A DNA stretch of 64,000 bases from Spirosoma luteum DSM 19990. Lineage in GTDB: Bacteria > Bacteroidota > Bacteroidia > Cytophagales > Spirosomataceae. Location: assembly GCF_000374065.1 (NCBI RefSeq), contig NZ_KB893259.1:1-64000 (forward strand), given 5' to 3'. A program made the translations under genes and the position numbers. Below the pieces are notes generated by a model. The model was not told the origin of the DNA. It was given only the letters and a program-made list of their open reading frames with translations, and ran no database searches. Numbering within the stretch: the first letter of the stretch is position 1; each line of letters starts with the position of its first letter. Shown piece by piece: positions 52,897 to 61,605 of the stretch.

Positions 52897-53268
52897 ATGA
52901 AATCACTAGTCAGAATTGTATTGCTTGTCGTCATTTTAGGCGGTATTGCCCTGTTTGTTATCTCCCGGCAGAACAACACGTCCCTTTCAGCCTCAACCAT
53001 CGACCTCTCCGTTGATTGTTCCGACGTGGAGAACGTGCTCGTTACCTCCACGGTCAACGTGGCCGTCCATAATTTGTCTACCCGTTCGCACAAGGACATA
53101 TCCGTAAAGATTGTGGCCTTTGACGCAGCAGGAACGATGTTGAAAGAGAAATACACAACGTTTTCCCGAACGCTGGACCCAAAAAGTATTTTTGACAAGC
53201 CCGTTACATTGCCCGCCGAAACCAAACGCTGCGATTGCAAAATTGTGAGTTCGCACCCGGTGGATTAG
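52897..53268 (+). CDS. Small membrane-anchored hypothetical protein (FxLYD-like)
   Basis: 123 residues. N-terminal membrane helix or signal (SLVRIVLLVVILGGIALFVIS), then a beta-sandwich-like domain (VNVAVHNLSTRSHKDISVKIVAFDAAGTMLKEKYTTFSRTLDPKS...CKIVSSHPVD) similar in style to FxLYD/NEAT-like immunoglobulin folds. Three cysteines (one in DCSDV, two in CDCKI) could form a disulfide. I do not recognise a named family. It follows the GT51 gene by 23 bp, so cotranscription and a role near peptidoglycan synthesis are possible but unproven. Confidence 0.6.
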   Translation: MKSLVRIVLLVVILGGIALFVISRQNNTSLSASTIDLSVDCSDVENVLVTSTVNVAVHNLSTRSHKDISVKIVAFDAAGTMLKEKYTTFSRTLDPKSIFDKPVTLPAETKRCDCKIVSSHPVD

Positions 53269-53368
53269 TACTCATGGTGTCGGTTACGATAAACCAACAC
53301 CACTAGCGCAGAACAGGGTTTCGGGTTTCAGTGCATCATCGGCCAAAACAGGCCGGTTCGGGAGCCTG

Positions 53369-54043
53369 TTACTCCAGTAGATCCGGCCTTCTTGTCCGCG
53401 TGCGTTCCAGGGCCTGTTCGTGCCGCCACGCGTCAATCTTAGCCTCATGCCCCGACAGCAGAATAGCGGGTACTTCGTGCCCTTCAAAATCGGCCGGGCG
53501 GGTGTAGACCGGGGGGGCCAGCAGATTATCCTGAAACGAATCCGTGAGAGCCGACGTCTCATCATTCAACACGCCAGGCAACAGCCGGATGAGGGAATCG
53601 GACAGGACACAGGCTGCCAGTTCGCCCCCGCTCAATACATAATCCCCAATGCTGATTTCCCGGGTAACGAACAGTTCGCGAACGCGCTCATCAACTCCCT
53701 TGTAGTGGCCGCACAGGATAATCAGGTTCTGCCGTAACGATAACGCATTCGCCGTTTGCTGATTCAGCCGTACGCCATCGGGTGTCATGTAAATAACCTC
53801 GTCGTAGGTACGCTCGCTCTGGAGAGCCCGAATGCAGCGGGCAATGGGGTCTATCTGCATCACCATACCGGCTCCTCCGCCAAAGGCATAATCATCTACC
53901 CGCCGGTGTTTGTCGACGGTATAGTCGCGGAGATCGTGTACCAACACCTCCACATAGCCACCCTGTTGCGCCCGTTGTAGAATGGAATGAGCAAAAAAGC
54001 TGTCCAGGAGCTTTGGTAGGCAGGTAATAATATCAATCCTCAT
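53369..54043 (-). CDS. trmD: tRNA (guanine-N1-)-methyltransferase
   Basis: 224 residues from ATG at 54043 ([13 protein letters not shown]). The start overlaps the end of rimM by 11 bp, which indicates translational coupling. SPOUT-class trefoil-knot enzyme: [57 protein letters not shown] and PQYTRP-like [10 protein letters not shown], with catalytic Asp/Arg in the knot. It methylates G37 of tRNAs such as tRNA-Pro and tRNA-Leu, preventing frameshifts. Last gene of the rpsP-rimM-trmD cluster; rplS does not follow. Confidence 0.97.
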   Translation of the reverse strand: MRIDIITCLPKLLDSFFAHSILQRAQQGGYVEVLVHDLRDYTVDKHRRVDDYAFGGGAGMVMQIDPIARCIRALQSERTYDEVIYMTPDGVRLNQQTANALSLRQNLIILCGHYKGVDERVRELFVTREISIGDYVLSGGELAACVLSDSLIRLLPGVLNDETSALTDSFQDNLLAPPVYTRPADFEGHEVPAILLSGHEAKIDAWRHEQALERTRTRRPDLLE

Positions 54044-54659
54044 CGGTATCATCCGGGGTTTCGTCGCCTTGATCGGCACTCCGCAGAGAGCTATCCCCTT
54101 CCGTTTCGGGTTTATCCGCGTCCTTCCCTTCTTCCATATAGATGGCAAGCAAGCCGTCGGGCAGAGCCACGTTCAGCTTCCGGGTGGCCCGGTCTACTGT
54201 CCGAACGATGTCGCTGTTGATAGGGATCAGTACTTCCTTATCGAGGTAATCCATCGCAATCAGGTCCTGGGCATTCATGGCGTATATGCCCCGTACAGTG
54301 CCCAGTTCGCCCGCTTCGGCATCAATAATCTGATACCCGACAATTTCATGAAAGTAAAAGCGGGTTTCGTCGGTAATGGGTTCCAGTTCATCCAGTGGCA
54401 GGAACGCCCCGCAATTGATGAGCCGTTCGGCCTGTTCCATGGAGTCAATATCCTCGAAGGCCACAATAGCCCGACTCCCCTTCACGATAGCAATCGACTC
54501 GATGAAATAGGGAATCAGTTCACCCCGTACCTCCAGCAGTACCGATGCCAGATCGGCGTACTCGGTGGGGGTGTCAACATCCAGAAAAAGCACCAGTTCA
54601 CCATTGACGCCGTGCGTTTTGGTGATGTGGCCCAGTTGGTAGCAATCGTCTTTTGTCAT
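54033..54659 (-). CDS. rimM: Ribosome maturation factor RimM
   Basis: 208 residues from ATG at 54659 ([17 protein letters not shown]). The RimM N-domain ([52 protein letters not shown]) and PRC-barrel C-domain ([26 protein letters not shown]...[13 protein letters not shown]) are both present. A C-terminal acidic tail of about 25 residues ([15 protein letters not shown], ending TPDDTDED) is an extension. It binds uS19 during 30S assembly. Second gene of the cluster, overlapping trmD by 11 bp; a hairpin separates it from rpsP. Confidence 0.96.
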   Translation of the reverse strand: MTKDDCYQLGHITKTHGVNGELVLFLDVDTPTEYADLASVLLEVRGELIPYFIESIAIVKGSRAIVAFEDIDSMEQAERLINCGAFLPLDELEPITDETRFYFHEIVGYQIIDAEAGELGTVRGIYAMNAQDLIAMDYLDKEVLIPINSDIVRTVDRATRKLNVALPDGLLAIYMEEGKDADKPETEGDSSLRSADQGDETPDDTDED

Positions 54660-54732
54660 AGATAGTGCGACTGAAGAGTCGTTATTGTTGGCGGCTTTCC
54701 ACCGGGACACCGGCCGACCGCGTTATTCACAA

Positions 54733-54764
54733 AAAGAGCCTGTCCAGAAACGAACAGGCTCTTT
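54733..54764 (-). terminator. Hairpin terminator between rpsP and rimM
   Basis: Minus strand: 11-bp stem AAAGAGCCTGT/ACAGGCTCTTT (54754-54764 with 54733-54743) with a 10-nt loop and T5 end, just after the rpsP stop. It may limit read-through so ribosomal protein is made in excess over RimM and TrmD. Confidence 0.75.
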
Positions 54765-54786
54765 CTTACCGATTTTGTCGTAAAAG

Positions 54787-55602
54787 TTAGTCTGCTTTGG
54801 GTTTTTCCTCAGCAGCCGCTTCTGGTGCCGGTGCTTCTTCAGCAGCAGCAACAGGTGCTTCTTCCACCGCTGGAGTCGCTGCTTCCGCTACGGGAGCGTC
54901 GGCTACTGGCTCAGGAGCCACTTCTTCCGCAACAGGTGTCGCTTCGGCCACAGGTGTTTCTTCAACAGCAGGAGCCTCTTCTGCTACGGGAGCAGCTTCA
55001 GCTACAGGAGCCTCTTCCGCTACGGGAGCGACTTCAGCTACAGGTGTTTCTTCAACAGCAGGAGCCGCTTCGGCTGCAGGAGCTTCGGCTACTGGCTCAG
55101 GAGCCACTTCTTCCGCAACAGGCGCTTCCACTACCGGCTCTTCTACCTTGTTCTTTTTGGCAATGGCTTCTGCACGAGCCTCGCTCACCTTCTTCTCAGT
55201 TTCCAGACGAGCGGCACGAGCCTGATCTTTGGTCTGCGATTTGGTGCCAGCTGCATCATCTTTACGGCCTTGCTTACCTTCCTGCCAGGTGGTGAACTTC
55301 TCGTCGGCCTGCTCCTGCGAGATGGCTCCCTTGTTTACACCCACCTGAAGGTGCTTGCGGTACATGATACCTTCGTGCGACAATACCGAACGCGCGGTAT
55401 CCGTCGGCTGGGCACCAACCATGAGCCAGTAAACAGCCCGTTCCGACTTCAATACGACCGTCGATGGGTCGGTGTTGGGGTTGTACGTACCGATTTTTTC
55501 GATAAACCGGCCATCGCGTGGGGAGGTTGACTCCGCGATTACGATGTCGTACATCGCCATTTTTTTGCGTCCACGACGCGCTAAACGAATTTTAACAGCC
55601 AT
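54787..55602 (-). CDS. rpsP: 30S ribosomal protein bS16 with long Ala/Glu/Pro/Val tail
   Basis: 271 residues from ATG at 55602 ([19 protein letters not shown]). Residues 1 to about 80 are canonical bS16 ([44 protein letters not shown]). A lysine-rich linker (about 100-148) follows, as in other Bacteroidota. From about residue 150 to the end, some 120 residues consist of repeated [13 protein letters not shown] and VEETPVAE units: low complexity, acidic and rich in A, E, P and V. Typical bS16 is 80-190 residues, so this is unusually long. First gene of the rpsP-rimM-trmD cluster. The repetitive DNA could expand or contract by slippage. Confidence 0.95.
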   Translation of the reverse strand: MAVKIRLARRGRKKMAMYDIVIAESTSPRDGRFIEKIGTYNPNTDPSTVVLKSERAVYWLMVGAQPTDTARSVLSHEGIMYRKHLQVGVNKGAISQEQADEKFTTWQEGKQGRKDDAAGTKSQTKDQARAARLETEKKVSEARAEAIAKKNKVEEPVVEAPVAEEVAPEPVAEAPAAEAAPAVEETPVAEVAPVAEEAPVAEAAPVAEEAPAVEETPVAEATPVAEEVAPEPVADAPVAEAATPAVEEAPVAAAEEAPAPEAAAEEKPKAD

Positions 55603-55825
55603 TTGTGCTTGTAAGTTTTGATTGGAGGACGAACCCCCTGCGTAAAACGTGGCCGCAAAGGTACGAAAAAAATGTGGTTTACTGTTTTGTATTTGAAAAT
55701 GATTGGCTGAAAACCAGAACCTCACTCTTTTTACCGTTTACTAATTCATTGTCTGTGCTTATCTGTCAACCCTTTACATTCGGCTTAGTATTCAACTAAT
55801 CACATCACGTTAAACAATCGTCTTT

Positions 55826-56365
55826 ATGCAGCCCGTTTCCAAAGGAAGTGCCATTACTGTTCGTAAAATTGGTGACATCATCGTTGACCCCAGCAGACTA
55901 AAGGTTGACCCTAATCTCCTAAAAAAGCTGTTTCCTGCCACCTGTGCCGGCAATTTCTCCGGTCATTTTGCTACTGTCAAAAAGCAATCTGTGTCGGCCA
56001 CACTAACTATATTACCTAATGACAACGATACGCTCAACAACCCCTCTATGGGCGATACCAGCGTTACGTTCAAAGCTGCGGATGGGGAACTGTCTAAGAA
56101 GCTGACTGACTGGCACCCTGACCTGGTTGTTCCACCGCACACAGTTGCCTACGCCCAGTTTCCAAACGTAAATTATTTCAGTGGAGGCTACGAAGGTATT
56201 TTGTGTATCGTTACAGCGGCCCAGAAAGTTCACCGCCTTTTTTTGAAACGTCCGGATGGCGAACATGTGTGGTACAGCGATATTACCATGTCATACTGCA
56301 AGAAAGACAAGTTGTTTTTATTGACCAGTTCGGGCTACACACTATCCGTAGACTTCGGTCTTTAA
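55826..56365 (+). CDS. Hypothetical cytoplasmic beta-rich protein
   Basis: 179 residues, ATG start. No signal peptide or membrane helix. The N-terminal half has short helices around KVDPNLLKKLFPATCAG. The rest looks beta-rich (VSATLTILPNDNDTL, TSVTFKAADGELSKKL, VVPPHTVAYAQFPNVNYFSGGYEGILCIVTA, VHRLFLKRPDGEHVWYSDITMSY, FLLTSSGYTLSVDFGL). I do not recognise a domain or catalytic motif. The gene is alone and followed by a terminator-like hairpin. Base composition is like its neighbours, except that the preceding 100 bp are AT-rich. Confidence 0.65.
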   Translation: MQPVSKGSAITVRKIGDIIVDPSRLKVDPNLLKKLFPATCAGNFSGHFATVKKQSVSATLTILPNDNDTLNNPSMGDTSVTFKAADGELSKKLTDWHPDLVVPPHTVAYAQFPNVNYFSGGYEGILCIVTAAQKVHRLFLKRPDGEHVWYSDITMSYCKKDKLFLLTSSGYTLSVDFGL

Positions 56366-56410
56366 TGGGCCGATAAGCCTGTTTGATATAATTACGTTGG
56401 TCAGTTTTCT

Positions 56411-56446
56411 CCCTGCTGCTTTAGGTCTCCCAGGCCAGCAGCAGGG
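56411..56446 (+). terminator. Hairpin terminator of the unknown gene
   Basis: Perfect 10-bp arms CCCTGCTGCT/AGCAGCAGGG around a 16-nt loop, followed by CTTATTATTT, 45 bp after the stop. Confidence 0.6.
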
Positions 56447-56622
56447 CTTATTATTTACCTGCCACTAAGTGGCGCTTCACACAATTATAGCATCAGGGCT
56501 ACGTGAGCTATTCGTTGATTCATGCATACCTGAGCAGCACAATGGTCATGGCCAGTCATTTCCCCGGGCTTCATAACAAACATTGAACCCCTTTACGAAG
56601 GATGTTAATACCCTATTTCCGT

Positions 56623-56630
56623 TAAGTTTG
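56623..56630 (+). promoter_or_regulatory. Bacteroidota -7 promoter element TAAGTTTG
   Basis: TAAGTTTG matches TAnnTTTG, 39 bases before the RidA-family ATG at 56670. Confidence 0.5.
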
Positions 56631-56669
56631 CACTCCATAAAGAACCAGAATTCGCAATTACCCCGTATT

Positions 56670-57146
56670 ATGCAAGCTGACACCTTATCTCCCGAAGCGG
56701 CTTTTGCCAAATTGGGTCTTACCCTGCCACCCGCACCCCTGCCTCTGGGCGTGTACAAACCGTACCTTATCGACGGCAAGTATCTCTACTTATCGGGTCA
56801 TGGACCCGTTCAGGCCGATAAAAGCCTGATTATTGGTCGCGTTGGCGACGATATGGATATGGAGCAGGGGAAACTAGCCGCCCGGCAGGTCGGCCTAACC
56901 ATGCTGGCAACCATCAAAACCCACCTGGGTAGCCTGGACCGGGTAAAGCGCGTAATTAAAGTGCTGGGCATGGTGAACTGCACCGCCGATTTTGGCCGGC
57001 ACCCGTACGTCATTAACGGATGCAGCGAACTATTCGCGGCCGTTTGGGGAATGGAGAACGGCATCGGTGTGCGGTCGGCAGTGGGAATGGGTTCGTTGCC
57101 CGACAATATTCCCGTCGAAGTAGAAGCCTTATTCGAACTGGTCTGA
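56670..57146 (+). CDS. RidA-family (YjgF/YER057c/UK114) protein
   Basis: 158 residues from ATG at 56670; a TTG-started extension upstream overlaps the promoter and is rejected. Chorismate-mutase-like trimer fold: PLGVYKPYLIDGKYLYLSGHGPVQ, QGKLAARQVGLTMLATIKTHLGSLDRVKRVIKVLGMVNCT, FGRHPYVINGCSELFAAVWG and GVRSAVGMGSLPDNIPVEVEAL. The canonical RidA Arg (in R-x-x-x-x-x-L) is represented by the Arg of VRSAVG. RidA proteins hydrolyse reactive 2-aminoacrylate/enamines to 2-keto acids. This one is of the longer subgroup. It is 3 bp upstream of a PLP-dependent D-amino-acid lyase gene, a functional match. Confidence 0.9.
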   Translation: MQADTLSPEAAFAKLGLTLPPAPLPLGVYKPYLIDGKYLYLSGHGPVQADKSLIIGRVGDDMDMEQGKLAARQVGLTMLATIKTHLGSLDRVKRVIKVLGMVNCTADFGRHPYVINGCSELFAAVWGMENGIGVRSAVGMGSLPDNIPVEVEALFELV

Positions 57147-57149
57147 ACC

Positions 57150-58265
57150 ATGGAACAAAGACCCTGGTACTGGATCGACGATGTCGCCCGGCTTGATACC
57201 CCTGCTCTGGTCGTGTACCCCAATCGGGTAAGGGAGAATATTACCCGATTGGTAAACACCATCGGCGATGTGAACCGCCTGCGCCCTCACGTAAAGACGA
57301 ATAAGGCGCGGGAGGCCAGCCAACTGCTGCTGGACGCGGGCATCCGGAAGTTCAAATGCGCTACTATTGCCGAAGCCGAAATGCTGGCGATGATTGAGGC
57401 TCCTGATGTGCTGCTGGCTTATCAGCCCAATGGTACCAAAATTCACCGGTTACTGGCCCTGATGGCAAAGTATCCCAGAACGCGGTTTTCGTGCCTGGTG
57501 GATAATAGTATCACGGCACGTGAACTGTCGCAGCAGGCCGTCAGCGATAATCTGGTCGTACCGGTTTATATTGATCTGAATGTGGGCATGAACCGTACGG
57601 GCATTGCCCCCGATACGGCGGTGCTAACGCTTTACGACGAGCTGAGTCAGTTAGCGGGCGTAAATCCGGTTGGCCTTCATGCCTATGACGGGCACCTGCG
57701 CAATCCCGACCTGGCCGCTCGAACTGCCGATTGCGATGCGGCTTTTCAGCCCGTGTACCAACTAAGCGAAGCCCTGTTGGCACGGGGATTTGCCGAGCCG
57801 GTTCTGGTCATGGGCGGCAGCCCTACGTTCCCGATTCACGCCCAAAGACCCGGTGTAGAATGCAGCCCCGGCACGTTTATTTACTGGGACAGGGGGTATC
57901 AGGATGGATTGCCGGAGCAGCCTTTTCGGCCAGCAGCCCTGGTGGTGGCACGGGTCATTTCGTTGCCCAACTCCGCAACGCTATGCATCGATGTTGGCCA
58001 TAAGTCAGTGGCGGCCGAAGGGGTGCTAAGCGAGCGAATTACGTTCCTGAATGCGCCTGAACTCGTTGCTATCGGCCAAAGTGAAGAGCATCTGGTGGTG
58101 GAAGCGGGAGTAGGACACCCCTACCAGATAGACGATGTGCTGTATGGCCTTCCAAACCATATCTGCCCCACCGTGTCGTTGTACGAACGGGCCTATACCA
58201 TTGAAAACAAACGCATCGCGGACGAGTGGTTAACCATCGCCCGCGACCGGAAGATTTCGGTATAA
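57150..58265 (+). CDS. D-threonine aldolase/D-serine dehydratase-like PLP enzyme
   Basis: 371 residues; ATG only 3 bp after the RidA-family stop. Fold-type III (alanine-racemase-like) barrel with PLP Lys49 in RPHVKTNKAREA, LDTPALVVYPNRVRENI at the start, CATIAEAEMLA, and GVNPVGLHAYDGHLRNPD. The C-terminal domain has the metal-binding His/Cys pair HICP (His337, Cys339), typical of the D-threonine aldolase/D-threo-3-hydroxyaspartate dehydratase family. It cleaves or dehydrates a D-3-hydroxy amino acid. If it dehydrates, the enamine product would be a RidA substrate, which explains the coupling. Confidence 0.9.
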   Translation: MEQRPWYWIDDVARLDTPALVVYPNRVRENITRLVNTIGDVNRLRPHVKTNKAREASQLLLDAGIRKFKCATIAEAEMLAMIEAPDVLLAYQPNGTKIHRLLALMAKYPRTRFSCLVDNSITARELSQQAVSDNLVVPVYIDLNVGMNRTGIAPDTAVLTLYDELSQLAGVNPVGLHAYDGHLRNPDLAARTADCDAAFQPVYQLSEALLARGFAEPVLVMGGSPTFPIHAQRPGVECSPGTFIYWDRGYQDGLPEQPFRPAALVVARVISLPNSATLCIDVGHKSVAAEGVLSERITFLNAPELVAIGQSEEHLVVEAGVGHPYQIDDVLYGLPNHICPTVSLYERAYTIENKRIADEWLTIARDRKISV

Positions 58266-58292
58266 ACAGGTAAGCTTTGCCGGAAGGGAATC

Positions 58293-59624
58293 CTACCGTG
58301 CTACACCGGCCTCGGTCAGGAGTAAGAGCAGAATCCGCTCCATACCCAAAACGCCCTTGTCATTCAGCCACCATTCGTTCAGTGAGTGGGCACCCCCGCC
58401 CGTACCCCCACTCCCGATGGTGATGGCCGGAACACCGTTGGCAATGGGGGTGTTGGCATTCGTAGAGCTGGCACTCAGCTTCGGTTCGGCCTGTAGGTAT
58501 TTGGTTACGGCCATGGCCCGCTGAACCAATGGTGTAGTGGCCTCGGTTCGGCCCGACGGGCGGTCACCAACCAGTTTCACCTCCACCGTCAGGTCAGGCC
58601 CCCGGCGTTTCATAGCATTCTCCTCCTTGAGTGCCCGCTGAACAGCAGCCTGTAACATAGCATCAATCGTTTTCAATCGCTCAGGGCTTTCGGAGCGCAT
58701 ATCTACTTCCATCCGCGATTCGAACGGGATGGCGTTGACCGATGTGCCGCCCCCGATTACACCGACGTTATAGGTTGTTTTGATTCCCTGCCGGGTAAAC
58801 TTATCCGCATCGACGGTAAAGTAGTAAATGGCCTTACCCAAAGCGCCGTGGGGGTTGGCAATCCCAAAGGCCCCGTAGGAGTGCCCGCCGGGGCCTTTGA
58901 ACGTAATCCGGTAGCGGTGTGACCCCAGGCTGCGGTGGGTAATATTACTGATGCCCAGCCCGTCGACGGCAATGTAGGAATCGATTTTAGGGCCACCCGG
59001 CCGGAACAGATGCTTCACCCCGCGTAAATCGCCCAGCCCCTCTTCACCCACGGCACCAATGAACAGCACATCTGCGTCGGTCTGGATATTGGCGTGTTTC
59101 ATTCCGGCCAAAACCGTCATGACGGCGGTAAGTCCGCGGGTATCATCGCCAATGCCGGGAGCATAGAGTGTATCCCCTTTTTGTTTCACCGTCACATCGG
59201 TTCCGGCGGGGAAAACGGTATCCAGGTGCGCTTCAACGACAACCGTTTTCTGGCCGGACCTGCCTTTCTTTTTAGCCAGTACGTTGTTGACTTCATCGAT
59301 CCAGACCGAATCCGCACCAGCCTCTTTCAGCATGGCCGCGTAGGCTTTGGCGCGGGCCTCTTCTTTAAAAGGAGGAGCCGGAATTTCGGTCAGTGTAATC
59401 AGCGTTTTCTTTGTTTGTGGCTCCAGTTCGGCGAAGCGTTTGAAGGCCGCCTGTACGGCTGGCAGTTTGACCAATGCGTTCACTTCGGTTTGGTAGCGCT
59501 TATCAATGGGCACTACTTTCTTCGATTCTTCATCATCGAACTCTTCCTGAGCGAGAAGACTGTGACTGGTGGTGCCTACCAAGGCTACTGCAAGCAAAGC
59601 TGTTTTAAGGAGTTGATTCATCAT
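58293..59624 (-). CDS. Exported M20-family metallopeptidase
   Basis: 443 residues. Signal peptide (LLKTALLAVALVGTTSHSLLAQ). M20 catalytic domain with metal ligands: VEAHLDTVFPAG (His), GIGDDTRGLTAVMTVL (bridging Asp), GAVGEEGLGDLRG (catalytic Glu plus metal Glu), and C-terminal GGAHSLNEWW (His); the inserted dimerisation domain (about 215-330) has GPGGHSYGAFG and SVNAIPFESRMEVDMRS. Similar to PepT-like/M20 dipeptidases and acetylornithine deacetylase relatives. Periplasmic di- or tripeptide hydrolysis is the likely role. Convergent with the D-amino-acid lyase gene across 27 bp. Confidence 0.92.
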   Translation of the reverse strand: MMNQLLKTALLAVALVGTTSHSLLAQEEFDDEESKKVVPIDKRYQTEVNALVKLPAVQAAFKRFAELEPQTKKTLITLTEIPAPPFKEEARAKAYAAMLKEAGADSVWIDEVNNVLAKKKGRSGQKTVVVEAHLDTVFPAGTDVTVKQKGDTLYAPGIGDDTRGLTAVMTVLAGMKHANIQTDADVLFIGAVGEEGLGDLRGVKHLFRPGGPKIDSYIAVDGLGISNITHRSLGSHRYRITFKGPGGHSYGAFGIANPHGALGKAIYYFTVDADKFTRQGIKTTYNVGVIGGGTSVNAIPFESRMEVDMRSESPERLKTIDAMLQAAVQRALKEENAMKRRGPDLTVEVKLVGDRPSGRTEATTPLVQRAMAVTKYLQAEPKLSASSTNANTPIANGVPAITIGSGGTGGGAHSLNEWWLNDKGVLGMERILLLLLTEAGVAR

Positions 59625-59799
59625 GTTTACGTCTGTCCTAACTGGTAGCGTTTAAATAATCGAATGAACAGATAATCGTTCTTGTGCCTATTTATTTACC
59701 TGTTTTTGTTCGTGCAACCTATTTATATATTCTTCGGTGGGTGTATGCTGGTCTTTTTTCGTAACAGCTTGACGATAGGTGATTGTGCCTTGATTACAG

Positions 59800-59838
59800 A
59801 AACAGTTCCCGCCACATCTGAAGTGACAGGAACTGTTT
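59800..59838 (-). terminator. Hairpin downstream of uxaB
   Basis: Perfect 10-bp arms AAACAGTTCC/GGAACTGTTT around a 19-nt loop, 27 bp beyond the uxaB stop on the minus strand. No T tract. Confidence 0.45.
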
Positions 59839-59864
59839 ACAAGACAACAATAAAAAGGCACAAC

Positions 59865-61421
59865 CTACTGAGTAGTTAACTCCCCAAGTACCTTTCCAAC
59901 GGTTTTTTCAACGCCCTGAGCCAGCATGCTGTTCAGGTTTGCGGCAACGGCCTCCGTAAAACCGGGCAATACGGCCAGATCAGTTTGCCAAAGTTTCTTA
60001 TCGGATAATACGCTCTTCACGAAGGAATTCACGGTTGCGGGCGCATTCTTTTTTGTGGTTTTCCAGTCACCGTAGAAATACCCGGCTTTATCATCCCGGA
60101 TGGGGTACGTTATGGTACCACCCTTGGGCAGCGTAATTTCCCCGAAAAACTGCCCGTTCTCTTCCTTAACGGCTTTCATAAACAACAGATAAGCCGCAAA
60201 GCCCAGGGCAATCAATTTGGGTACGGCATTGAACTGCTCGTAATACCGCTCAATGGTTGCCCCGTTACGGGCCTGCATTTTAGCCGTTTCCTGCAACGAG
60301 ATATTCAGCAACAGATGGTCGAGGTTAGGGTTTCGGAACCGGTCGAGCACGTCGTGGGCAAACTGCTCAACGGCGGCTTTGTCCATACCGGGAATGCCAT
60401 AATGCGGCACGGTTGGCACAATCTCATCCAGCATTAGCAACTCGATAAATTTGCTCATGAGGGGATGATTCATTTCATCAGCAACCGTTTCCAGACCCAG
60501 CAGGTAACCCAGCGGCATGGTTAAAGTATGGGAACCGTTCAGTACGCGAAGTTTTCGCTCCTTATAAAAATTGATATCTTCATCGATAATGACTTGCGGG
60601 GTACTGGCATCGGCAAAACTCAGCATCTGCTTCACCCGGTCATCACCCTCAATGGCCCAGAGATGGTAGGGTTCCGTAAAGGTGAGCAGGTCATCCTGAT
60701 AGCCAGTTTCCTGTTGCAGTGCCTGTTTGGCTTCGTCGGTGGGGCGCGTTACAATCCGGTCTACGAGAGAGTTGCAAAACCGAACGTGAAATTTGAGCCA
60801 CTTGGTAAAAAGCTTACCTAACTCATTGTGCTGAGCCAGTCGCTCCACGGCATCACGGAGGATCAGGCCATTATCCGTAACGAGTTCCGTTGGGACGACT
60901 ATCATTCCTTTGGCCCGGGAGCCACCAACACTGCGAAATCGCTCGTAGAGGAACGACGTCAGTTTGGCGGGGAACGATTGAGGAGGGCTTTGGAAAATAC
61001 TTTCCTCCACGTAGTTTAGCCCTACTTCGGTGGTATTGGAAATAATGATCTGCAACTTGGGATTCCGGGCCAGCATCAGGATCTCTTTCCACTGCGTTTT
61101 TGCCGCCATAACCCGACTGATGGCAGAAATAACGGTCGTTTCAGACACCTCCTTACCCTGCTGAATTCCCCGAACAGCCAGGGTGTACAGGTTGTCCTGT
61201 TCCGAAAACTCGTCGGTTTGGCTATCCGTTGATTTAACCACGACGATTGAGCCACCAAAACGCCCTTCCGAATTGGCCTTCTGTACCAAATAATCGGGTA
61301 AACCGCGCAACAGAACGCCCGTACCAAATTGCAGGATTCTTTCGGGAAGGACAGGTGCCGGGTGTGTCGAACGATTCAGTTTGGCCATAGTTGGAGTGGA
61401 GGGAGCTTTTGGAATACTCAT
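59865..61421 (-). CDS. uxaB: Tagaturonate reductase (altronate oxidoreductase)
   Basis: 518 residues, ATG start. Mannitol dehydrogenase-like family: N-terminal NAD-binding domain (RILQFGTGVLLRGLPDYLVQKAN, SIVVVKSTDSQ, IIISNTTEVGL), then VVPTELVTDNG, FCNSLVDRIVTRP, PYHLWAIEG and the catalytic C-terminal domain (KLRVLNGSHTLTMPLGYLLG with the active Lys/Asn region). The residue pattern and length fit UxaB, which reduces D-tagaturonate to D-altronate with NADH in galacturonate catabolism. Leftward unit with KdgK and the ExuT-like transporter support this. UxaC and UxaA are not in the window; they may lie to the right. Confidence 0.92.
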   Translation of the reverse strand: MSIPKAPSTPTMAKLNRSTHPAPVLPERILQFGTGVLLRGLPDYLVQKANSEGRFGGSIVVVKSTDSQTDEFSEQDNLYTLAVRGIQQGKEVSETTVISAISRVMAAKTQWKEILMLARNPKLQIIISNTTEVGLNYVEESIFQSPPQSFPAKLTSFLYERFRSVGGSRAKGMIVVPTELVTDNGLILRDAVERLAQHNELGKLFTKWLKFHVRFCNSLVDRIVTRPTDEAKQALQQETGYQDDLLTFTEPYHLWAIEGDDRVKQMLSFADASTPQVIIDEDINFYKERKLRVLNGSHTLTMPLGYLLGLETVADEMNHPLMSKFIELLMLDEIVPTVPHYGIPGMDKAAVEQFAHDVLDRFRNPNLDHLLLNISLQETAKMQARNGATIERYYEQFNAVPKLIALGFAAYLLFMKAVKEENGQFFGEITLPKGGTITYPIRDDKAGYFYGDWKTTKKNAPATVNSFVKSVLSDKKLWQTDLAVLPGFTEAVAANLNSMLAQGVEKTVGKVLGELTTQ

Positions 61422-61605
61422 TGGTTAATGGTCATTACTGTTATTGAAAAAATAAATTAGGGACGGACCGCCTATACTTCAGCAATATTACGAACTACTT
61501 GGCTAATCAGCGTCCTGATTCCATTGTATGGTTCGTATCAGGTAGTAGGCGCAAATCAGTAAAAAATACCCGTTGGTAAAGGCTATTGTTCAAAACAAGC
61601 TCATC

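Larger units (their letters stand above)
56366..56669. other. Intergenic region with terminator and promoter
   Basis: About 300 bp: a terminator hairpin (56411-56446) after the unknown gene, an unexplained stretch at 56460-56600 and the -7 box TAAGTTTG at 56623-56630. No further gene is seen. Confidence 0.5.

Noticed and set aside
54797..55225. Ser/Thr/Ala/Gly-rich plus-strand frame
   Set aside because: Antisense of the repetitive bS16 tail; low complexity only.
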